Positions 8,428-15,248 of a stretch of 64,000 bases of DNA are shown piece by piece; position 1 is the stretch's first letter, and every line of letters starts with the position of its first letter. Both the position numbers and the translations under genes were made by a program. The DNA comes from JBOGCH01 sp051656645 (GTDB lineage Bacteria > Bacteroidota > Bacteroidia > Bacteroidales > Marinifilaceae), in assembly GCA_051656645.1 (NCBI GenBank), contig JBOGCH010000040.1, forward strand, positions 124,001 through 188,000, read 5' to 3'. The notes below the pieces were generated by a model. That model saw only the letters and a program-made list of their open reading frames with translations, was not told where the DNA came from and made no database searches.

Positions 8428-9033
8428 CTACATATCTTTTAAGTTTGGTAAACTTATATGGTATTTTACAGACAATACGCGAGCAAAAATAACAGACAAT
8501 GCGGTTATTATGATTATATACTGCGACTCCATACCTAACTCCAAACATAAATAATAAACTAATCCACCTATAACACAAGCCATTGCGTAAATATCCTTCC
8601 TAAAGATAAGGGGAACTTCATTAATTAGAGTATCTCTAATTACACCTCCAGCAGCTCCTGTAAGCGTACCCATTATGATGGCCACCCACATTGGAAATCC
8701 AAACGATAAACTCTTTTCAATACCTACAACGGCAAATAATCCCAAACCAATGGCATCGAAAATAAAAAAGGTGTTGTTTAAATGGACCACATAACGCCCA
8801 AAAATAATTACAAACAGCAACGCTAAACCGGTAACAATTAGATAAGTTGGATTTATCATCCAAAAAGGTGTTACATCGAGCATCAAATCTCTCAATGTTC
8901 CGCCACCTACGGCCGTAACCAATCCCACTACATACGCTCCAAACCAATCAAAACGTTTGGCCGAAGCTAAACGGATACCACTAATTGCAAAAGCAAAGGT
9001 CCCTAAACAGTCAATAACATCAATAAAAGTCAT
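8428..9033 (-). CDS. Trimeric intracellular cation (TRIC/UPF0126) channel family protein
   Basis: The 201 aa integral membrane protein has about seven hydrophobic helices and the internal two-fold repeat of the UPF0126/YadS-YicG family. Each half begins with a helix and carries a GGG-x2-RD motif: VGGGTLRDLMLDVTPFWM in the first half and AGGVIRDTLINEVPLIF in the second. Bacterial members form trimeric inner-membrane cation channels; some homologues have been linked to amino-acid uptake, so the physiological substrate is open. The TATCTTTG box 39 bases upstream supports the start at 9033. Confidence 0.88.
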   Translation of the reverse strand: MTFIDVIDCLGTFAFAISGIRLASAKRFDWFGAYVVGLVTAVGGGTLRDLMLDVTPFWMINPTYLIVTGLALLFVIIFGRYVVHLNNTFFIFDAIGLGLFAVVGIEKSLSFGFPMWVAIIMGTLTGAAGGVIRDTLINEVPLIFRKDIYAMACVIGGLVYYLCLELGMESQYIIIITALSVIFARVLSVKYHISLPNLKDM

Positions 9034-9071
9034 CTGAAACAGTTGTATTTATACCCTATAAATTCAGCGCG

Positions 9072-9079
9072 CAAAGATA
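9072..9079 (-). promoter_or_regulatory. -7 box for the TRIC channel gene
   Basis: TATCTTTG on the minus strand, a full match to the Bacteroidota consensus, 39 bases before the ATG. Confidence 0.6.
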
Positions 9080-9453
9080 GTATTTTTTTATCTTAGTACA
9101 TAAATAAATTATATTTCTTACAAACTTATTTACACTTAGTAAAGTAATTTCCTTTAACTCACTCCTTTTGCAATACTTAAAATTAAAATTTCTACATTAT
9201 GAACACTCACACAGCTTCCCATCTTCATATTTTTTGTATACTCTAATCACTGCTACTAAAGTATAGTGAAAAGGTAAATTGACTCTATCATAACGCTTGC
9301 GTAAAACCCTTGACTAAGGTATTACGTATACTTGAAAATGTTTTACTATCCCATATTTTACTGTGATTTATTAAAAATTGGATTGAGTATGAGATATGTA
9401 TAAATTAAGTAAAAAATCATATTTATAAATCATGCATATTAAATATTAAAATT
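9080..9453. other. Intergenic region between divergent genes, no gene seen
   Basis: About 370 bases of AT-rich sequence separate the outward-facing promoter boxes of the TRIC channel gene and the first FKBP gene. I see no convincing open frame, hairpin terminator or RNA gene in it. Confidence 0.5.
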
Positions 9454-9461
9454 TATCTTTG
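9454..9461 (+). promoter_or_regulatory. -7 box for the tandem FKBP genes
   Basis: TATCTTTG, 33 bases before the ATG at 9494, matches the Bacteroidota -7 consensus. Confidence 0.6.
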
Positions 9462-9493
9462 CATTTATTACAAACAATTAAAACGCTAAAAAA

Positions 9494-10096
9494 ATGAAGT
9501 ACACAGAGGAATTGGATAAAGTGAGCTATTGCTTTGGCCTTAGCATTGCAAGCAATTTAATAGCATCGGGTGTAAAAACCATCAACATTGAAGCATTTAA
9601 CGACGCTATGAACGCAGCATTCGCAGGACAAATGCCAAGCGTATCTCCAGAAGAAGCTAACGAAATTCTTCAAGCCTATTTTACAAAACTTCAAAATGAA
9701 AAAGGCGCTGAAGCTAAAGCTGAAGGTGAACGTTTTTTAGCTGAGAATAAAGGAAAAGAAGGTGTTGTAACTTTACCAAGCGGACTACAATACAAAATTT
9801 TAACTGAAGGTACAGGGGCTATTCCAACTGCTGCAGATACAGTACGTTGTCACTATGAAGGACGCTTAATTAATGGACAAGTATTTGATTCATCATATCG
9901 TCGAAACGAGCCTGCAGAATTCCCAGTTGGTGGAGTTATTGCCGGATGGGTTGAAGCTCTTCAGTTAATGCCAGTTGGATCAAAATGGGAACTATACATT
10001 CCATCTGATATGGCATACGGACCAAACGGTGCAGGACAAGCTATTGGACCAAATGAAACATTAATTTTTGATGTAGAATTACTAGATATCGTATAA
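9494..10096 (+). CDS. FKBP-type peptidyl-prolyl isomerase, cytoplasmic FklB-like
   Basis: The 200 aa protein has no signal peptide. The N-terminal helical region (about 1-90) is the FKBP-N dimerisation domain (VSYCFGLSIASNLIASGV). The C-terminal FKBP domain shows GLQYKILTEGTG, VRCHYEGRLINGQVFDSSY, AGWVEALQLMPVGSKWELYIPSDMAYG and NETLIFDVELL. It catalyses cis-trans isomerisation of X-Pro bonds and acts as a folding helper. The second FKBP gene follows after 28 bases with no terminator, so the two are probably co-transcribed and work in different compartments. Confidence 0.93.
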   Translation: MKYTEELDKVSYCFGLSIASNLIASGVKTINIEAFNDAMNAAFAGQMPSVSPEEANEILQAYFTKLQNEKGAEAKAEGERFLAENKGKEGVVTLPSGLQYKILTEGTGAIPTAADTVRCHYEGRLINGQVFDSSYRRNEPAEFPVGGVIAGWVEALQLMPVGSKWELYIPSDMAYGPNGAGQAIGPNETLIFDVELLDIV

Positions 10097-10124
10097 TTTA
10101 AACATAAATTTAAAGTAAACAAAA

Positions 10125-10826
10125 ATGAAAATTAAGAATTTACTACTTACTCTTGCTGTTGGAGCAACTGCTGCAAGCTGTTGTGATAACGGAGCTGTTA
10201 ACAGCACCAAAGCTACATTAAAAACTTCTGCAGACACTGCTAGTTACTACATTGGTTACCTATACGGAACAGGTTTACAACGTACTGGTATTGATGAGCC
10301 AAATATGGGAGCTTTAGTTGCTGGTATGAACTGTGCACTTCAGAACGTGGAAACGAAAGAAGATCCACAACAAATGGAGATGTTCTTAAACCAATATATC
10401 CAAAACTTAATGACTCAAAAGGCGGATGTAAATCTTAAAAAAGGACAAGAATTCCTTGAAGCAAACGCAAAAAAAGACGGAGTTGAAGTTATTGAAGACG
10501 GAATACAATATAAAGTTATTCAAGAAGGTACCGGAGCAAAACCAACAGAAACAGATGTTGTTAAAGTTCACTATACAGGTACATTACTTAACGGTGAGAA
10601 ATTCGATTCATCTGTTGACCGCGGAGAACCTGCTGAATTCCAATTAAACCGTGTAATTCCAGGATGGACAAAAGCATTACAACAAATGCCTGTTGGATCT
10701 AAATGGGTTATCTATATCCCAGCAGACCAAGCTTACGGACAACGTGGTGGTGGTCCTATCGGTCCAAACGAAACTTTGATTTTCGAAGTTGAATTGTTGG
10801 AAATTGTAAATCCAGACGGAGAATAA
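10125..10826 (+). CDS. FKBP-type peptidyl-prolyl isomerase lipoprotein (FkpA/Mip-like)
   Basis: The 233 aa protein begins with a lipoprotein signal (MKIKNLLLTLAVGATAASC, lipidated Cys19). An FKBP-N helical domain (about 35-125) and a C-terminal FKBP domain follow (GIQYKVIQEGTGA, VKVHYTGTLLNGEKFDSS, GWTKALQQMPVGSKWVIYIP, NETLIFEVELL). It should be a periplasmic, membrane-anchored folding catalyst. It is a paralogue of the preceding cytoplasmic FKBP gene, with the same domain plan plus a signal peptide, which suggests tandem duplication and retargeting. Confidence 0.93.
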   Translation: MKIKNLLLTLAVGATAASCCDNGAVNSTKATLKTSADTASYYIGYLYGTGLQRTGIDEPNMGALVAGMNCALQNVETKEDPQQMEMFLNQYIQNLMTQKADVNLKKGQEFLEANAKKDGVEVIEDGIQYKVIQEGTGAKPTETDVVKVHYTGTLLNGEKFDSSVDRGEPAEFQLNRVIPGWTKALQQMPVGSKWVIYIPADQAYGQRGGGPIGPNETLIFEVELLEIVNPDGE

Positions 10827-10843
10827 AAAATATTTCCTCGATT

Positions 10844-10877
10844 TTTGCACTCAGACAAAATTAAATAGGTACTTTTG
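10844..10877 (+). promoter_or_regulatory. Bacteroidota promoter (TTTG -33, TACTTTTG -7)
   Basis: TTTG at 10844-10847 and TACTTTTG at 10870-10877 with a 22-base spacer form one of the best-looking house promoters in the window. The start would be near 10884, so the first product is a short leader or small RNA ending at 10966. Confidence 0.6.
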
Positions 10878-10883
10878 CCGTTC

Positions 10884-10966
10884 AAGATTGTGAGTGTATA
10901 AAAAATATGAATTGGGGGACATACCCAACAAAACAAGCTCAATCTTTGTATTGAGCTTGTTTTTTA
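10884..10966 (+). ncRNA. Possible small RNA or attenuated leader before DUF3127
   Basis: The promoter at 10844-10877 and the terminator at 10931-10966 enclose about 80 bases. The transcript would hold a small TTGGG/CCCAA hairpin (about 10912-10930) and the terminator hairpin. A 15-codon ORF (ATG 10907, MNWGTYPTKQAQSLY, stop 10952-10954) overlaps the terminator stem, so leader-peptide attenuation is also possible. There is no direct evidence of expression. Confidence 0.35.
10931..10966 (+). terminator. Intrinsic terminator upstream of the DUF3127 gene
   Basis: A perfect 13 bp stem (10931-10943 and 10950-10962) with a 6-base loop and a T-run, ending only 17 bases before the DUF3127 ATG. Read-through would be needed for expression from the 10844 promoter. 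Confidence 0.8.
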
Positions 10967-10982
10967 ATTATAAATAAGATAT

Positions 10983-11357
10983 ATGAATTACGAGGTAAGC
11001 GGAAAACTGATCTTTAAAGAGGAAACTAAACAACTTAGTGATAAGTTTCAGAAAAGAGAATTTGTTATTGAAGTAGAAAATGAAAAGAATCCACAATGGA
11101 ACGACTTTGTAAAAGTGCAGTTAATCCAGGATCGTTGTGATTTACTTGAAAATATTGCATTGAACGAACAAATAAAAGTTTATTTTAATTTACGCGGTCG
11201 TAAATGGGAAAATAATGGACAAGTTAGCTATTTCACAAACCTTGAAGGATGGAGAATAGAAAAGCTAGAGCAACAAGCTCCTGAGAATATTCCAGTGGCT
11301 CCATACCCAATTGAAGACATCCCTGCAATGCCTGAAGCCGATGATCTTCCTTTTTAA
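10983..11357 (+). CDS. DUF3127 protein with an SSB-like C-terminal tip
   Basis: The 124 aa protein matches the DUF3127 family, common in Bacteroidota (opening MNYEVSGKLIF, KREFVIEVE, WNDFVKVQL, VYFNLRGRKW). The N-terminal part of about 90 residues has the strand pattern of an OB-fold. The Pro/Glu/Asp-rich tail ends EADDLPF, very like the acidic DDxPF tip by which SSB recruits repair and replication partners. A role as an SSB-like single-strand DNA-binding or partner-recruiting protein is inferred from that tail and fold; the family has no firm function. A terminator sits immediately upstream. Confidence 0.82.
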   Translation: MNYEVSGKLIFKEETKQLSDKFQKREFVIEVENEKNPQWNDFVKVQLIQDRCDLLENIALNEQIKVYFNLRGRKWENNGQVSYFTNLEGWRIEKLEQQAPENIPVAPYPIEDIPAMPEADDLPF

Positions 11358-11376
11358 TTTGCAAAAGATAATACAC

Positions 11377-11430
11377 AATACTCACACCTTCTTCCGTATA
11401 TATAGGAAAGAAGGTGTGAGTATTTTTATT
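11377..11430. terminator. Bidirectional terminator between DUF3127 and thiN
   Basis: A perfect 17 bp inverted repeat (11377-11393 and 11408-11424) with a T-run on the plus side, between convergent genes. Confidence 0.85.
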
Positions 11431-11450
11431 TAAAATAAACAATAATCACG

Positions 11451-12083
11451 TTAAGCATGTAGTTTGTAGATTATTGCCTTTCCCTCCGTACCATGTAATA
11501 TAACTGTAAAGCTGTAAGACAATGCCTCATTGAGTGTTCCTTCCCACCATTGCAGTAATTGACGCTTTTCTATGGGAAATTTCAATCCAATAACTGACAT
11601 GGGAACATTGGGATAAAGAGAAAAAATTGAGATTTGTTGTCCGGGATAGGTATTAAAAATAGATGTGGCTGTAATTGGTATAAACACGCCATAATCAGAG
11701 ATCATTTCCACAGAGTCGAACCACTCTATAAATTGTCCCAATAATGAAATATTTCCCAATGTATGATCTTCACGTAATCCAGTCGCGCCAAGGATAACTA
11801 TCTCCCTAAAACCTTGTTGTTTAGCAAATAACACAGCTTTGGTCACATCATTAGTATCCTGATCCGATATTTGAATGGTTATGTGACCGTACTTATGTAC
11901 TAATTCGTTTGGCAAAGAGTCTAAATCTCCTATCACGACGGATACCGGCAAATTATGTGTGTCAAGATGTTCCACTGCCCCATCACATGCAATTACATAC
12001 TTAGCCTGTTCTATCACGGAAATTGTAGCTTTTCGCGTGGGAAACTCGCCATTAGCAACGATAACACATTTATAGCTGTCCAT
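11451..12083 (-). CDS. thiN: Thiamine pyrophosphokinase
   Basis: The 210 aa enzyme would transfer pyrophosphate from ATP to thiamine to make thiamine diphosphate. Visible family features are the N-terminal VIVANGEFP strand, ACDGAVEHL, VIGDLDS (Mg/ATP-binding Asp residues), DQDTNDVTKAV, LGATGLREDHTLGNISLL and a C-terminal beta domain. It overlaps the upstream pnuC-type transporter gene by 14 bases, so uptake and pyrophosphorylation are coupled. In Bacteroidetes this pair is known as pnuT-tnr3 in a thiamine-salvage context. Confidence 0.9.
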   Translation of the reverse strand: MDSYKCVIVANGEFPTRKATISVIEQAKYVIACDGAVEHLDTHNLPVSVVIGDLDSLPNELVHKYGHITIQISDQDTNDVTKAVLFAKQQGFREIVILGATGLREDHTLGNISLLGQFIEWFDSVEMISDYGVFIPITATSIFNTYPGQQISIFSLYPNVPMSVIGLKFPIEKRQLLQWWEGTLNEALSYSFTVILHGTEGKAIIYKLHA

Positions 12084-12657
12084 GACATAACTCTCCTTTA
12101 CGTTTCCAATTAAACCAACCCACCACAGCTAACCCTGTATAACAAACAAAAAGAAATACAGTTGGATACAATCCTTTGCTGTAATATAAATAGGCCGATA
12201 CAATATTGATTATTATCCAGAAAATCCAATGCTCTATTATGCGTTTAGCCAACATCCAAGTTGCAACAATACTTAGCGCCGTAGTGAAGGCATCCCCCAT
12301 GGCAACTGGAGAATCAGTAAAATTCTCCAGAATATAATACATTAACAAATACAGCATTGTAATTACCATACATAAGCGCATAAAGAGTGGAGCTGACAAA
12401 CGAACATAACGAATAAATGTTTCTTGGGCAACATCTCGGTTCCTTCGCCACTTTATAAATCCATAGATACTTATTATCACATAATAGATGTTAAGTCCCA
12501 TATCAGCATAAAATTTTGAAGAATAGAATACGTAAATGTACAGCAAGGATGTAATTACCCCGACAACCCACATTGCTCGACGCTGAAGAATTTCCAATAA
12601 TAGATACGCTAATCCAGCTACTACGCCTATATACTCAATCCACAAGTCCAAGCTCAT
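12070..12657 (-). CDS. pnuT: PnuC-family vitamin transporter, probably thiamine (PnuT)
   Basis: The 195 aa membrane protein has about seven helices and the PnuC hallmarks: EYIGVVAGLAYLLLEI, the RRAMWVVGVITSLLYIYVFY loop-helix, YADMGLNIYYVIISIYGFIKW, and the late WIFWIIINIVSAYLYYSKGL. PnuC proteins are SWEET-like facilitators for nicotinamide riboside, riboflavin or thiamine, driven by phosphorylation of the vitamin inside. The overlapping thiamine pyrophosphokinase gene makes thiamine the likely substrate; nicotinamide riboside cannot be excluded. Only 56 bases separate it from the next gene upstream, which leaves no room for a TPP riboswitch. Confidence 0.85.
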   Translation of the reverse strand: MSLDLWIEYIGVVAGLAYLLLEILQRRAMWVVGVITSLLYIYVFYSSKFYADMGLNIYYVIISIYGFIKWRRNRDVAQETFIRYVRLSAPLFMRLCMVITMLYLLMYYILENFTDSPVAMGDAFTTALSIVATWMLAKRIIEHWIFWIIINIVSAYLYYSKGLYPTVFLFVCYTGLAVVGWFNWKRKGELCHGQL

Positions 12658-12713
12658 AATGCCTTGTTTAGTTTTCTTTACGAAAGATTCTACATAATAA
12701 CACTATTATAACT

Positions 12714-13151
12714 CTATTTTTCTGAAAGTGAAAAAGCAGTTTTCTCTTTCAGCTCATCCTCGGTAAGATCATTATTACTATTATTGCTAGTTATTGAGAT
12801 ATCGTATTTATCATTGACTACGTAGTCATTATTCGGTTCTGATTTTACTTCCAGATAACAACGTGCAGTCACACTTATTACGTTTTCACCAAAAATATAT
12901 CCACTAAAATAGGCTTTTACATGCAATGGAACCTCTTTGATAGTCAACTCAAAAGGTAATGGAGAGCTTACGGAGATAGTATCGCCAGTTGCATCTACAT
13001 AAAAACCTTCTAGAATTAAGTCAGGACCGTCTATTCCGGTTTCATCACACTCAATTTTATACTCAAAGGTTTTGGATGTCTCTCCTCCTCGATGTTTGTT
13101 ACAAGAACATATTCCTGTAACAATTAGTAGAATAAACAGTACTTGTTTCAT
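12714..13151 (-). CDS. Small lipoprotein of unknown function
   Basis: The 145 aa protein has a lipoprotein signal (MKQVLFILLIVTGICSC, Cys17), then a predicted all-beta region (FEYKIECDETG, LILEGFYVDATGDTISV, VHVKAYFSGYIFGENVISVTARCYLEV-like strands) and an acidic Asn/Ser-rich tail. I recognise no family. It is on the same strand as the fimbrial operon, about 310 bases after its last gene, and 56 bases before pnuT. It might be an outlying member of either unit or an independent gene. Confidence 0.6.
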   Translation of the reverse strand: MKQVLFILLIVTGICSCNKHRGGETSKTFEYKIECDETGIDGPDLILEGFYVDATGDTISVSSPLPFELTIKEVPLHVKAYFSGYIFGENVISVTARCYLEVKSEPNNDYVVNDKYDISITSNNSNNDLTEDELKEKTAFSLSEK

Positions 13152-13461
13152 GACATTATGCTTTTATTTATTCATACAGTTACCATATAAAATAGTTGTC
13201 TTATTTGACGTTGTGTAAATCAATTTAATATTAGACAACATTTATATATCTAATTAGGATAGCGTTTATTTTGAATTATATTCGAAATTCCAGACATATA
13301 AAGAATCCTTAATTGGGACATATCCTATAAATAACACAAACTTAACCACATATCAGCACAACAACCTGATTTTTGCTGATATGTAATTGAATCCTAATTA
13401 ATTGTCATATTACGAAGAAGACAGAAAATCATTTCATCATGATAAATAATTGCACATGCAA
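13152..13461. other. Intergenic region after the fimbrial operon
   Basis: About 310 bases without a gene. The only clear structure is a hairpin at 13348-13384 (11 bp arms ACATATCAGCA/TGCTGATATGT, 15-base loop), which could end the fimbrial transcript but lacks a T-run on the minus strand. No promoter with a full TAnnTTTG box is evident for the 13151 lipoprotein. Confidence 0.5.
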
Positions 13462-15228
13462 TCATGGAATAAAGACCACCCTAAAACCTCGTTTTTCACT
13501 GTATTCACTAGGTAAAAAACTTTGCCTAGATAATGTTTTAGCATCCATTGCTTTGTCATTCCAAGATCCTCCTTTTACTACTTTTAAAGTTCCAGTTACC
13601 GGACCAACAGGATCAATAACGGGCGTATACGGTATATTATCAACCCAGTCATTACACCACTCACTAACATTACCATGCATGTCATTTATCCCGTAACCAT
13701 TTGAAGGATATTTTCCAACATTGGTTGTCATTCCCAGAAAAATGCCATTACCTGTCCCAAGATCAATATTTCCTCCTTGATCGACATCATAAATAAATCG
13801 TCCATTTATATTAGCCTTCTCTCCATTTAATAGCTTCCCTGAACCTAAACCAAACGGCTGTAAACCTTGTATTGTGCCCTTAGCAGCAAATTCCCATTGC
13901 GCTTCTGTTGGCAAATCCCCACCTACCCAAAGTGCATATTCCTTTGCACCATACCAAGTCACATTAATTACTGGACATTGTTCCTTATCTTGTACTGGGA
14001 CCCAACGCTGATTGGTTGCATCCCAAGTTATGCCCCAATTGCTTGTTGAAGATGATGGATAGATTAATGGTTGTGTTGAATAGGATTGTGCACCTAGCCA
14101 TATACCATCTTGTCTAATAGAGTTAAGATTTAGGAAATGACAATATTGAGCATTTGTAATCTCATTCTTGCTGATATAATAAGATTGTGATAACGTAACG
14201 GTGCTAGTTGAAGACTGCAATGCTACTAGCGGAGCACTAGCTTGGAATTCTCGTAAGTAACTACCGGCACGAATTTTAACTTTGCTAATAGAGACACCTA
14301 TATTTATTGGAATACTATTTCCATTGTCAACAACGTCCCAATTATTTATATCAGCCCGATTAATTGATAAACCTTTTTGCGTTATTGTTATATCATATAC
14401 GTAGTGTTTGCCAGTTTCAAAAATATCTACGTTTGTTAATTCCCAGATGTAGTATCCAGTCCCGACAGTAAACACGACCTTTCTATTAATTGAGGAGTTG
14501 GTGTGCGGCAGAAGGATGGCTGAGAATGTAGCGTCATATCCAGTAGAATGTGTTTGATGCTTATATGGTATAAATTCGTGATTATTGGTTATATCTAGAT
14601 CTCCGCTAATAATATTTAACCTTGCTCCTGAGGGAAAATTCACAAAGTTGATATTATCAGCATTAAGGCTTTGAATCAGGTTCGCAGAGACATTTAAGCC
14701 TGCTTTTAGATTCAATGTGATTTTACTCATTACATGTTTAAAAGCAATACTTACATTTTCACTATTTTTATTAATCTCTTTATTGCTAGCTATGAGAATA
14801 TCTGATTTTATCCTTTCTGAGATTGTCTCTTGCTGTGTAAGATCAACAATGAGTTCATTATCGGTTATCTGTGATGAATACGGAAAATATCCATAAACAT
14901 CCAGGTTACTGCCTGTTGGGAAAAATATCGGTTCGCCGACATAATCCATTTTACCTGTCAATGAATCAGATATCACACATGCGGCATTATTGCCATTTTC
15001 GACAACATCTTGTTGTGATTGCGCGTGGTACACAAACAAACCAATGGTGTCATTTGCACTAAAACCCTGTGAATTTATTCGTGTAACTGTTAGTTTATTA
15101 CTTATACTAATAGCTATATCATTGTCGCTAAAATCATCTTGACTAACACTGCATGAAAATAGTCCAGTCAATAATACACATGTTATATAATATTTATGCA
15201 TATCGGAATAGTTAGATTTGAATTTCAT
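13462..15228 (-). CDS. Fimbrillin-FGE fusion lipoprotein, probable fimbrial tip adhesin (copy 2)
   Basis: The 588 aa protein has a lipoprotein signal (lipobox GLFSC, Cys26). An in-frame ATG at 15201 would give a shorter signal peptide starting MHKYY. Residues about 40-300 are a fimbrillin (Mfa-like) domain: NDTIGLFVYHAQ, DVYGYFPYSSQ, SIAFKHVMSKITLNL and the closing INNWDVVDNGN. Residues about 318-588 form an FGE-sulfatase/SUMF1-type domain (NEITNAQYCHFLN, VINVTWYGAKEYALWVGG, LPTEAQWEFAAKG, YGINDMHGNVSEWCNDWV, VKGGSWND, KRGFRVVF). The two catalytic cysteines of true formylglycine-generating enzymes are absent, so a non-enzymatic binding fold is inferred. It is the last gene of the fimbrial operon, 20 bases after its paralogue. 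Confidence 0.82.
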   Translation of the reverse strand: MKFKSNYSDMHKYYITCVLLTGLFSCSVSQDDFSDNDIAISISNKLTVTRINSQGFSANDTIGLFVYHAQSQQDVVENGNNAACVISDSLTGKMDYVGEPIFFPTGSNLDVYGYFPYSSQITDNELIVDLTQQETISERIKSDILIASNKEINKNSENVSIAFKHVMSKITLNLKAGLNVSANLIQSLNADNINFVNFPSGARLNIISGDLDITNNHEFIPYKHQTHSTGYDATFSAILLPHTNSSINRKVVFTVGTGYYIWELTNVDIFETGKHYVYDITITQKGLSINRADINNWDVVDNGNSIPINIGVSISKVKIRAGSYLREFQASAPLVALQSSTSTVTLSQSYYISKNEITNAQYCHFLNLNSIRQDGIWLGAQSYSTQPLIYPSSSTSNWGITWDATNQRWVPVQDKEQCPVINVTWYGAKEYALWVGGDLPTEAQWEFAAKGTIQGLQPFGLGSGKLLNGEKANINGRFIYDVDQGGNIDLGTGNGIFLGMTTNVGKYPSNGYGINDMHGNVSEWCNDWVDNIPYTPVIDPVGPVTGTLKVVKGGSWNDKAMDAKTLSRQSFLPSEYSEKRGFRVVFIP

Positions 15229-15248
15229 AAAACCTTTTTATAAAAAAA

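Noticed and set aside
12658..12713. Possible TPP riboswitch before pnuT
   Set aside because: The gap is only 56 bases and contains no THI-element core or pairing expected for the riboswitch.
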